This document shows, piece after piece, positions 1 through 9,949 of a DNA stretch of 64,000 nucleotides (position 1 is the stretch's first letter; the number at the start of each line of letters is the position of its first letter). Under the pieces are notes generated by a model. The model saw only the letters and a list, made by a program, of their open reading frames with translations, searched no databases and was not told the origin of the DNA. A program made the translations under genes and the position numbers. The DNA is from Antedon bifida (Eukaryota; Echinodermata; Crinoidea; Comatulida; Antedonidae), in contig OY727097.1 of the NCBI GenBank assembly GCA_963402885.1, positions 8,618,001 through 8,682,000 of the forward strand. Direction: 5' to 3'.

Positions 1-834
1 CCAAGTTTGCTGATTTCAGTGTTCTATCAAGAACTTCACAGAACGTTGTTCTGGTGATCGGTTTACCGGTAGTGTCAATAAAGAACTGTCCAGGTTTTGG
101 AGGTCGCAGTGATATGTACTTTTGAACAGCCTTTACAGGACAGAGTCTTTCATTGTTCTTTTGTAGAATGAACGGGCGCTGTTGTTGCTTGCTGTGTTTG
201 TAGGAGTGAAAGTTCAGGGAGATGCTGGATTTACTGTAAGATACATCTGCCGCGTTCAGGGCATGCCCTGACGGGGTAGATACTAGTTCGCTGATTCGTA
301 GGCAAGCATAGTAACATAACAGAAACATAGCCTTGTACAGGATATAATCTGTTACGTTTATTGTAGTTATCTGTAAGCGTTCGATTAGCCTGATTAATAT
401 TGGCAGTGTGATTGGTGATCGTTTATCTCGCTGTCGGTATAAGTTTTTCACTCCTCTGCACAGAATGGTAACAATTGGGTTTGTTGTCGGATCTTCAAAT
501 AAATTGATTTTGTGCATAAAAGACACAGCACTGAGGTGCGTTCGTATTGTACTTGGCGCAAACCCGTGTGTGTGAAGATATGAGACGTACTGATGGTATG
601 CGCATCTGCTGGTAGCTGACAGGCCGTGATTTGGTTTGTAAACTGCGTAAAGAATTTCCAGTTAGCTGTATATTGTTTCGATGTTGATGTTGACAACGAT
701 GCAGTAACTAGTTCTTTTTCAGTGGAGCGTAGTTGATGGGCAAGATGTATTCTGGGATTTTGGTTGGCGTAGGGTGCATTCCGTGTTTCTTTAGCAGATG
801 CGGTGTTGCCTCGTATCGCGATAGGGCGTCGCAC
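1..834 (-). mobile_element. Tyrosine-recombinase element fragment (DIRS/Ngaro- or Crypton-like), broken, cut by window edge
   Basis: Translation of the minus strand gives an N-terminal core-binding-like stretch (STSKQYTANWKFFTQF) followed by a catalytic-domain stretch with ACLRISEL. That is the usual context of the first catalytic arginine of tyrosine recombinases. Elements coding for such enzymes include DIRS/Ngaro retroelements and Crypton DNA elements, and the fragment does not allow a choice between them. It is a fossil: it looks broken at least once and is truncated by the start of the window, so neither its termini nor the last catalytic residues can be seen. No relation to the neighbouring arylsulfatase gene is apparent. 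Confidence 0.6.
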
Positions 835-1032
835 AATACATTCTTTTGCCCTGGAATGTGTTTTGCGGGCGATTTTATCATTATTATACCGAATCTAAAT
901 TTTTAATACTGAATATCAATCTTTATATCGTTTTAGCTCTGTAATATAAATTTTATCTAGATTTCAACACAATATCAAAATATTTTATATTATCTTTTAA
1001 CCTCAGTCTGTGTAATATCACTTAAATATTCA

Positions 1033-1057
1033 TTGATAGATAGATAGATAGATAGAC
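1033..1057. repeat. (GATA)n microsatellite
   Basis: About five uninterrupted GATA units lie in AT-rich DNA. No function can be assigned. Confidence 0.85.
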
Positions 1058-1130
1058 ATATATAACCTTTACCATGATTGTTTTTCATTGCAATAAAAAT
1101 GGGTTGCCCCCACAAAAGAGAAAAAAAACA

Positions 1131-1520
1131 TGGTCTGCGCATGTTACAATACATTTTATACAGTCGATATTTGGAAATGTTTTTTCTCGTAAATTAGAAA
1201 ATTAATGGCCAAATTTGCACCCTTTTATTTGTTGACATAATGGCATGTGCAGAATAACATTCATGTGGTCTGCGCATGCTACCTCAATACATTTTTATAC
1301 AGTCGATATTTGGCCATTTTTCGAAAAAATCCCTGTATTATTATAGTATAGGTACTTTTCGTAAAATGGCGTAATGTCGACCCTTTTATTTTTTTATAAA
1401 ATGACATGCGCAGAATCACGCGAATGTATCCAGTCGATATTTTGTTTATTTTTTTTTAAATGCGCAGAATTACATATTCTGTTCTGCGCATATTACCTCA
1501 ATATATAATTGAATAAGTTG
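1131..1520. repeat. Degenerate tandem repeat, unit about 134 bp
   Basis: Two clear units start at 1131 and 1265 with TGGTCTGCGCATG and share ATACAGTCGATATTTGG further on. A weaker third unit starts near 1481. Related fragments (GCGCAGAA, TTGATATTTTGG) continue to about 1870, so the array is old. Confidence 0.6.
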
Positions 1521-2155
1521 ATATTTTGGTCCTTTTTAAAATTTCGAAAAATTTGCATGAGGCGCAGAAGTTCAACACATAATTCGATAAGTGAGTGAAA
1601 AATGATTTTGGCCATTTTACAAAATTTCTCACTGTACTGTACCAAAATATCGACTTTTAAAAATATGATATTCTATAAAATGATTATTATATTGATATGC
1701 GCAGAACAGATTATGTGATTCTCTGTATGTCACATTATAAATATTAGATTCAGGGGAGCAGCAGGGAAGAGTGAAAAAAATATCACTCTTCCAAGGATAT
1801 AGTAACCAAAATAACGACTTTTCGCAATGCAATTATTATGCAATAATATTGGCATATGCGCATATAATAATGATGTAGAACCATAGAAACCATTTATTCA
1901 TGCAAAAAATAAAAGCCCATAATTTGGCAATTTTTTTTAATTTCCCCTTTTTTCGGCGGCCTTTTCTTAATCTTTACAGATTTCCTCATCTTTATTATTT
2001 AGTTAATTCATTAATTTTCAGTATATCACTTGGCGGTATAAATTACTGTAGTTCTATGCCTTTTATTACACTGTACTGTATTAGTGTCAGGGGATGCTAT
2101 ACTTTATAACATATGAGAAGAAGGTTGTTGTCAGAAGACATGATACTGCAGGTTA

Positions 2156-2161
2156 TTTATT
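2156..2161 (-). promoter_or_regulatory. Polyadenylation signal AATAAA of arylsulfatase copy 1
   Basis: On the minus strand AATAAA lies about 50 bases beyond the stop codon at 2212-2214, a normal spacing. It is the only perfect hexamer I saw close behind the gene. Confidence 0.5.
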
Positions 2162-2211
2162 GTCGCTAGACATGATACTGCTCCTGTATTTTAGCAATAC
2201 ATTTGATTAAG

Positions 2212-5200
2212 TTACAAAATTGAGCAGTCTAAATGAAGCGGGAAAAGATTAACGTTATAAAGAGAATTACACTGGCAACAACTTGGAAATGGTGCACAGC
2301 CAGAGTTACAGCATAGTAATACACTGTTGTCTCTTGACAGTAACACACTTTGTCCAAATGTCACTTTGTTTGACGATTCTTCCATCAATCTGAACATCAT
2401 CTGAACTACACCCTGTGATTGATAGGCAATGTCGAATCTTTCTTCTGGATCAACCAACAAATCATAAACAAATGGTATTGTATATATTTCAATAGTACTA
2501 TTACCTGCGCGGCAAATTGGATCAAAATCTTCTGAATCAACCGCAGCTAAATTTGTGGTCATGAAATGTCCTTTGTATCGCTTATTTCGAATGGCGAAAG
2601 GTCCCAAATCCGGGCTAGGTTTCGAGTTATAATACAGCTGAGTTTCTCTTGGACTCTGGAGAATTAAAGAAATATATAATAACACGCTATGAATCGTCAC
2701 CAAAAATACAAGTAAAAATACAGTTATTAGAAAGAAAGAAAAAGAGAAAGAAAAATAAAGGAAGGAAGGAAGGAAGGAAGAAAGAAAGAAAAAGAAAGAA
2801 AGCAATAAAGGAAGAAATAATAAAAGAATAATAAACACACCTTTTCACCGTTAAACATAACATCGCTAATATCATATCCATCAAGAATAATGTCAAAATA
2901 ATCCACTGGAGTACCACTTAATCTTCTTAAAGTAGGCCAAATATCTAGATGACTTAGAAGCTCCATTGAAACACCTTGTTTGATATGACCAGGCCATGAC
3001 GCAATTGCGGGTACACGTGATCCACCATCGAATGTGGAATACTTTCCACATCTCATTGACCCTGAAAACCCACCTAGAGTATGTTCGCTTTTATCAGGTC
3101 TGTGAACAGAATATTAATGGTGTTGTCGTATTCTAAATAGATATCAAGATTCGCTTTGTTGTCACAAGCTTACATGATATTTGAAAGGAAATATCAAATA
3201 TATTGAAATTCAAATATACACACACATGATAAACATAACAACTTAGCAAATGGTACAAAATAAAATGCACAGACTCCAGCCACAAATCAGACACACAATT
3301 AAAAAAAACGTATGGACACATGTTAAGACTCCCCAAAGACTGAGGTAGAAATTGCACTAAATGAAAACAGAAAAGTGAGAAGACCAAGAAGACGATCGCA
3401 ATCTACGTTGATCATTGAAGTAAATTATACAGAAACCATTCATCCCATGACGAGAGGCGTTACTAAATAGTGGAAAGCATCATGCGGCCGCAAGACGAGA
3501 GGCGTTACAAAATAGTGGAAAGCGTCATGTCGCAAGACGAGAGGCGCTATAAAATAGTGGAAAGCATAAAGCAATTCCAGTAAGAAAGACGGATGACTAG
3601 TTTTCGTTATTTCTGTATCTATAGCCTTTGACTCAGAACTTTAAACTTACCCATTATCTGATGTGAATAATATCAATGTGGTTTCTATTAGATCATTTTT
3701 TCTTAACTCGTCCATAACCTCGCCAATCTCCCAATCAAGTTCAGCCAGCGAATCTGTATATTGTCCACCCTTTGTTTGATTCGTGGATCGTCTGCCCGCG
3801 AAATGTGGCGTGTGTGGATGAAGGAATGAGTAAAAGAGAAAAAATGGTGTTTCGTTACAAGCAAATTCTTGTATCCAACTTCTGGCTGCTCTTACTTGTC
3901 GCTCTGCTAAAGTCGTCAAGTCTAGAGGTTGCTCAATTATGTCATTTTCCAGCATCAAAGGGCAAGGAACAGAATAATTCTTCATGTCGAAGTCACATTC
4001 TATATCTGGGTAAAAGCACGCACTAGAAAAACAACTTTCATGGCTGTATGGGAGTCCAAAAAAATGATCAAAGCCTTGATTTAAAGGTAGATATTCTTTG
4101 GACAGTCCAACACCTAAGTGCCATTTTCCGATGATGGCAGATTTGTAGCCTTGGATTGCTAGCATTTCTGGAATAGTTGTCTCATTTAATGGAAGTCCAA
4201 GAGTTGAGTATGTTGAAAAAACTGACGTTTCATTTTCATTCCAAATTCCACTACGAACTGGATAACGACCTGTCAGCAAACCAGCCCTGCAATACATTAT
4301 CAAATTAACATCAATAATTAGTTTTTTTGTCAAGTATCATAGGCATATTCCGTAATACAGCATTTCGTATGTATCACATGTGATGTCTGTATCAAGGAAA
4401 GTTGTATTAAAGGGTAAGTATGTTAGTTCTTATTATAGAGCGTCGCGTATGAAACACACGTTACATTTTTTGACCTTTGACCTCTTAATTATATAACTTG
4501 TATAACGTATATAATTATGTGAACATACTGTATGTGGTTTACACTGGTATAAATGCACCTACTTTTTTTTACCGAAATAAATGACACTTAACGCAAAAAT
4601 GACCAGGAATTATTATTCTGAATTTTTGACTTTTGATCTGATAGGATAGGCGTAAAGTATGACAGATCACTGAGAAACAGCAATCTCAGTTCTTACAATC
4701 AGCATACATCCACATAGGAACTAGTGATGTACAGAACAACTTCCATCCACACTTTTGCAGCTCTCAACAATCTTTCAACACTTCTTCTGGAAGATGATCA
4801 GTGGGAAACAAATCTATTGCCCTCAACTTTCCTTTTCCATTCCCATATTATAAATGTATAGCTTGCACATGTTCATTAAGTCTCCATCTTAGCCTGTGTA
4901 TAAAATATCATAATGATGAAAAATATTACTTTAAACTCAATTCCACAATGAAAGGTACTTATGATATAATGATAAAAGAAATGTCGGTTTTAATATACCT
5001 TTTTACATTTTGAGCTCATCTATGCCGACTTGTTTGCTAAACTGTGATGTGTCAATCATTAGATGCCATTTGTAAATATTTTTGATGTAAAGTAGCATTC
5101 TTTCGTTGGCCTCTTTAATGTTGCATATGAGACAAGGTCGGGAAGTTCTCATTTTCATGAGTTGAGAGAACACCGTCTTTCAAAGTACTTACTTCAAACT

Positions 5201-7357
5201 TATCCTGCATTTGTGCAGTAGACCTACTTTCATGAGTCAGAAACTCAGATAATTCTTGTTCATTTTCGTTGCATCTAACAAAATGCACTCCACAGACAAA
5301 GAATGTGTAATTCAGACTCGGATGTTAATTTCACTACTTCAGGACCAGCCATGCCACATTCGTAAACTCATGTATCCTCTGTTATTTCAATGTAGCTCCA
5401 CCTACACCATTTATTTTGGCATTTAACTGTTTGTGATTGTGATACAATGCAATACTGTGCAAGATTGAACATATAATGCTCAAAGGAGCTCATAGCATGG
5501 TGCTATGGCATGTAGTTAAGTACAGTTCAAAGTTGTCTCTTGCAATCGACAAACTGAAGACTGTAGTGTTATAGCTTCATCCTCAGAGGTATAATGTTGA
5601 ACATAGGATGCTCCTCCGTGCGGTATTCTCATTCAGAGTATGACATTGGGGAATCATCTTTAAGAGATTACTTTTCGAAATAAATGCTGTAGATTGTGTG
5701 AAACATACAAAAAGAAGATGCAATCAAAGTAGGCCTACCACTTGGAAAACAATAAATTGTAGAATAACTGAGGCTTAATTGTTGAAATATAAAGGGTTCA
5801 TTGTAAGGTCATTAATAATATTGATATAAACACGATCATCATACTATTCATTTGACATTCAATTACAGTCTATCTCGAAAAGAAGCTCATACTATCACCT
5901 TTTCGAGGTTTATTCCCTACCAATTGTACATATTAACCAAGGAAGCATACAAAAAGAAGATGCAATCAAAGTAGGCCTACCACTTGGAAAACAATAAATT
6001 GTAGAATAACTGAGGCTTGATTGTTGAAATATAAAAGGTTCATTGTATCATTAATAATATATTGATATAAACACGATCATCATACTATTCATTTGACATT
6101 CAATTACAGTCTATCTCGAAAAGAAGCTCATACTATCACATTTTCGAGGTTTTACGGTATTCCATAACATGTATGTTATTTCCTCTGTCAAACTATTAAC
6201 AATTTTAGCCAATCAGAAGGTTCCATCATCATTTAACTAATGACCACCCAGCACAATGTTTACCATTAATCATTTAATATAATTAATATTTCAAAATTAG
6301 GTGCATTTAAGACCAACATAAACCACATACAGTATATTCACATAATTAAAAATCAATAAATAAATGTCAAAGGTCATAAATTGTATTTCCGGTCATTTTA
6401 TGTGAAAACGTTTCATTAGTACACATTTTAATGTATTTATTCTAAACAAAATGACACCAAAATCGATTGAAAATGACCAGTAGTAGAGATATACAAATAC
6501 GAGGTCAAAGGTCAAACTGAAAGAAACGTCATTTCCGGTCATTTTTGGACGAAACTTTTCATTAGAGCAAATATAAATATATAGTTTGTGAACAATTTGA
6601 GACCAATTAATTAAGTCTCTAATGTGTATAGTTGCCAAGATATGAACATTTATTGTTTTTATGGTGGCCATTTTGGAATCAAGATGGCCGCCATACCGGA
6701 CGTTGGACACTTGGCACCCCCCAATATTTTGAATCTAAATACATCAAAGAAACTTTGTGCCAAGTTTCATGCTTTGGTAATAAAATGCACACCTCATGGC
6801 ATTAACTGCTCTACTATAAATTAATGTCCACTACAACGTTAGAGTGGTCACGTGTTACATAAGTGGTTGATGTTTGTTACGTTAGTGGTTGATTGTTACG
6901 TTAATGGGTGATACAAGGCCTGACGTACCAAATACCGTAACATAAGATACAAACTAATGTTACAATAATTCAATCCCTGACTATCTTTGCAGTCTCATTA
7001 AAAATGTGTTTCATTATTATATAGCGCTTAATCTTGGTTCACACGTAAGAACGTATATGCGAAGTTTTTTTAGCGTTCTTTCAATATTATGCTACAGTTA
7101 CAGTATCAAAAAACTGCCTACCTTGAAGGGCTACAGATTGAACTAGCACTGTACATTTGTGTAAACTTCAATCCCGATCTCTCCAATTCATCGATATTCG
7201 GAGTCATCGATAGCGGATTACCGTAACTTTGTAGGTCAGCGTATCCCATGTCGTCGGCAAGGAAGATTACAATATTAGGTTTCTCTGTATAACATTTACA
7301 GCTAGTTAGTAGAATTAACAGTAAATATATTGACTCCATTCTCAGTTGCAACGTCAT
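2212..7357 (-). CDS. ARSA-like: Arylsulfatase A-like protein, copy 1 (4 exons, CSPSR)
   Basis: Sulfatase expected to hydrolyse sulfate esters in the lysosome or outside the cell. Coding exons (transcript order): 7357-7122, 4286-3651, 3099-2841, 2655-2212; introns are GT-AG in phases 2, 2 and 0; the product is 524 aa (518 from the second Met). A signal peptide of about 22 residues is followed by [11 protein letters not shown] with the two metal-binding Asp. CSPSR then AGLLTGR is the canonical formylglycine signature, its Arg codon split by intron 1. [21 protein letters not shown] and RCGKYST carry the remaining active-site Lys, His, Asp, Asn and Lys. The C-terminal CC-x3-C-x4-CCQC cysteines match human ARSA better than ARSB or GALNS. 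All catalytic positions are intact. Its signal peptide, the start of exon 2 and exon 4 are strongly diverged from copies 2-4, while the rest is nearly identical. Intron 3 is only 185 bp. Copy 1 is inverted relative to copies 2-4. Confidence 0.94.
2731..2832. repeat. Polypurine (GGAA/AAAG) tract in intron 3 of copy 1
   Basis: About 100 bases of nearly pure A/G on the plus strand, with GGAAGGAAGGAAGG in the middle. In the transcript this is a long pyrimidine tract that begins 8 bases beyond the exon 3 donor and fills over half of the 185-bp intron. Confidence 0.85.
3445..3570. repeat. Three tandem units of about 44 bp in intron 2 of copy 1
   Basis: GACGAGAGGCG starts at 3449, 3494 and 3536, each followed by a conserved AATAGTGGAAAGC. 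The second spacer contains a NotI site (GCGGCCGC), notable in AT-rich DNA. Copies 2-4 lack this array at the same place. Confidence 0.75.
4470..6390. repeat. Widely spaced inverted repeat in intron 1 of copy 1
   Basis: The stretch 4480-4570 (with GACCTTTGACC and ATACTGTATGTGGTTTA) recurs as its reverse complement at 6295-6390. The arms are about 90 bp and imperfect. The 1.7 kb between them has no recognisable coding region and is itself invaded by the 5705-6155 duplication. It may be a decayed DNA transposon or two independent copies of one repeat. Confidence 0.45.
5705..6155. repeat. Tandem duplication, unit 242 bp, related to the 55603-56235 element
   Basis: Copies begin at 5705 and 5947 with ATACAAAAAGAAGATGC and agree over about 205 bp. 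The second ends at 6155 with CGAGGTTTTACGGTA, the same terminus as the element at 55603-56235. Both copies share TCGAAAAGAAGC with that element, so this is probably a partly duplicated member of the same family. Confidence 0.65.
6369..6800. repeat. Dispersed repeat with duplicated GGTCATTT block and a GGCCGCCAT hairpin
   Basis: A block with TTTCCGGTCATTTT and a following TTTCATTAG occurs twice (6385-6420 and 6530-6565). Next comes a short inverted repeat (GGTGGCCATTTT ... AAGATGGCCGCC) and AGTTTCATGCTTTGGTAATAA. The look is that of a non-autonomous mobile element. The family is not identified. Confidence 0.4.
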
Positions 7358-8255
7358 GTTACTTCATAGGAATAGGAATATAGAGCAATGTTTGTATAAT
7401 ATTTTAATTTAAATTGTTACCAGCAAAAAAACAATTATAACAAGGAACGATTAAAGTCTAATCCGTTTAGATAGGATATGAATATTCACCAATGACAAAT
7501 TATTGATTTAATTTATTAACAAATACTCAAAATTAAATTTGCCTGGTATAAGATCTTCAGAAAAGCTCAACTTATATGGTCTTACTAATTGTTATCAGAC
7601 ATTCATATACATTTATACAATGAAAACATATTTATCTTTAAAGGACAACTTTACCGAGAGCCATATTTTTACAACGCATTAGAAATGCACATATAATTTC
7701 AGAACAATTACGAGATTTACGATATCGCCGCGTGCGCTTGCCGTACAGCAGTCGCCGTAAATTGCTGTGACTTCAAGTGTGCTTAGCAAATAACCTTATG
7801 AGTTTTTACTTTTTTTAATATACAAGAGATAGGTACCCTAATTTGACATGCATTAGGCTTAAATTTGCCAAAATATTTAGTCTCTTATTTTAAAGAAACA
7901 CATCAATATCCAGATAGCCAAAAGAAACAATAAAAAAAGAAATCCACATTTATATTATTTTTTTACTATTTATTTAAAAAGTGTGTTTATTAGAAATTGT
8001 CGCGTTTTGCCAGGCTTATCTATTGCGGAATCTTTAATAATAATAATGGTAACGAATTTCAAAGGATCGGGAATATGAACTGCAGTGTATTGGAGAGCAA
8101 CTCATAACGTATTTTGAAAGTTAAAAAAGTATTTAATTTCCTTTAGAGCCAAGACCTTAGAAAACAAACGCTGTTCTATCTGTTGTCACCTACCAGCGCA
8201 ATGCTTGCTGTATGCTTTGTATAGAAAACGACCGACTTCCGGTAAAGTTTAGCCA
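7358..8255. other. 5' flank of copy 1; no feature recognised
   Basis: AT-rich DNA upstream of copy 1. I see no TATA box at a convincing distance and no coding region. The conserved upstream block found before copies 3 and 4 was not recognised here. Confidence 0.4.
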
Positions 8256-8455
8256 GGCTGGTTTAGTAGTGTTACAACCGTTAATGTAGAAAACGCCAGC
8301 TAATGTCGAAACAACCGTTAATGTAGAACAACCCACCGCTTATGTAGTAAAACCTCCAGAAACACCAGTTAATGTAGAAACAGTCAACAGCTTATGTAGT
8401 AACGAAAATTGCCTCCCAGCATGTAGTTACTATCGCCAGCTAATGTAGAAAATGT
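8256..8455. repeat. Degenerate short tandem repeat (TTAATGTAGAAA core)
   Basis: Variants of CCNNTTAATGTAGAAA and CAGCTTATGTAGTAA recur about eight times in 200 bp with irregular spacing. It directly precedes the unrelated array at 8490. Confidence 0.6.
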
Positions 8456-8489
8456 TATATATTTTACAAAAACGACGACACATCGTAAT

Positions 8490-9000
8490 AAGCTACCATC
8501 TCTGTTAAGGGACCGCTTCTCATAATCGACCACCTCTCGTAAGGAATCACCTCCTCTCATAAGGGACCGCTTCTCATAATCGACTATCGCCCGTCACAAC
8601 GACCTCTGGTAAGTGACCACCTCTATTGAACGTCCACCATTTCTATTAAGGGACCACTTCTTATAATCGACCACCTCTCGTAAGTGATCACCTCTTTTAA
8701 CGACCACACCTCTCGTAAGTGACCTCCTCTTTTAAAGGACCACGACCTCTTTCTCTCTATTAAAGAACCGCTTTTCATAATCGACTATCTCCCGTCACAA
8801 CGACCTCTGGTAAGTGACCACCTCTATTGAACGACCACCATCTCTTTTAAGGGACCATTTATCATAATCGACCACCTCTCGGAAGTGGTCAATGATGAGA
8901 AGCGGTTCCTTAACAGAGACAGTGGTCGTTCAATAGAGATGGTCACTTTCGAGAGGTCATTGTGATGGGAGATGGTCGATTATGAGAAGCAGTCCCTTAA
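8490..9000. repeat. Minisatellite with head-to-head inversion
   Basis: Units built from GACCGCTTCTCATAATCGAC, CCACCTCTCGTAAG and GACCTCTGGTAAGTGACC fill 8505-8881. A longer 67-bp block repeats at 8566 and 8766, giving a 200-bp higher-order period. From about 8882 the array continues in reverse complement (GGTCGATTATGAGAAGC at 8973), so the right 120 bp could fold back on the left part. Confidence 0.85.
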
Positions 9001-9930
9001 TAGCACGCTAACTCTAATAAATACATATCATGTTGGAAAGCATGTTTTAGGATTGATTACAATTTATTTTTATCTATTATTAAGTATTTTAAAAATATGC
9101 ACAAATAGATGCAACATATGCGCACTAAAAATAACTTTGAAAAACACCCACCCTAGTTTCAAAACACGATCACATGTCACGAGGTTAAAATAAAAGGTGA
9201 TGCAATTATTTTGTTATCAGGCTTTTTATTTTTATTATACTACCCAAAATTTGTTTTCTGCGATTGAAATTATAATTTAAAAATATATTTTTTCCCCGTA
9301 AAATAATCTAATTATCTAAACTAATTAATTTAGTATTAGTTCTTTTCAAAACTACACTGTTTTATTTGACATTGCGTGAACCTCGTACGGAAAAATCTCT
9401 ACCGAAATATCAACGATGTTACACCAATACCACATGGATAGTATACAGGCTAACTTAGGAGCCTGCTACCAAGACACAGTGGGCCAGAAACAATTCAAAG
9501 TGTGCCAAAAGTCCAAAATGGTAAATGTGGCAATCCAAACTTTTTAATATTGTATAAGTCTATTAGGAAAAAGACATCTTAAATTATATAAATCCACAAT
9601 AATGTTATATTTGGTACATTTTAATATTGTCTTATAACCATGGAAACTAGGAGAAATTATGACATTTCACTTAAAATGAGCAAAAATAACAGTTTTGATA
9701 AATTCGCTGCTAGAAAAAAGCAACGGATTTGATACTGCATGAAATTTGTATCTGTTATTATCAACCATTATGAGCTACTATAAAAAAATAAAAATAAAAT
9801 TATTGCTTTGTTTTAGGGTTAAAGGTCACCAAATGCAGGCCAAAAATACCAACAAATCGTATTTTAAAAATAAAACCACTAAAATAGTTTAGATTCACGG
9901 CGATTCACGCGCTAATTTTGACATTAATAT
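9001..9930. other. AT-rich intergenic DNA, nothing recognised
   Basis: I see no coding region, tandem repeat or inverted-repeat element that I can support here. Confidence 0.4.
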
Positions 9931-9949
9931 TTCGAGCGAAGCTTGAGCT

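Larger units (their letters stand above)
835..2155. other. Non-coding, repeat-rich intergenic DNA
   Basis: No convincing coding region is seen. The stretch holds a GATA microsatellite, degenerate repeats around a GCGCATG/GCAGAAT core, and AT-rich DNA. The part around 1980-2035 resembles 26118-26175, so it belongs to a dispersed repeat or an old duplicated flank of the arylsulfatase cluster. Confidence 0.5.

Noticed and set aside
2212-2838. Single 208-codon open frame across exon 4 and intron 3 of copy 1
   Set aside because: Its first third is the translated pyrimidine repeat of the intron; the splice acceptor at 2655 matches the exon border of the other copies.
8490-9000. CRISPR-like array
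   Set aside because: Repeats are imperfect, spacers are not unique, the array inverts on itself and the genome is animal.
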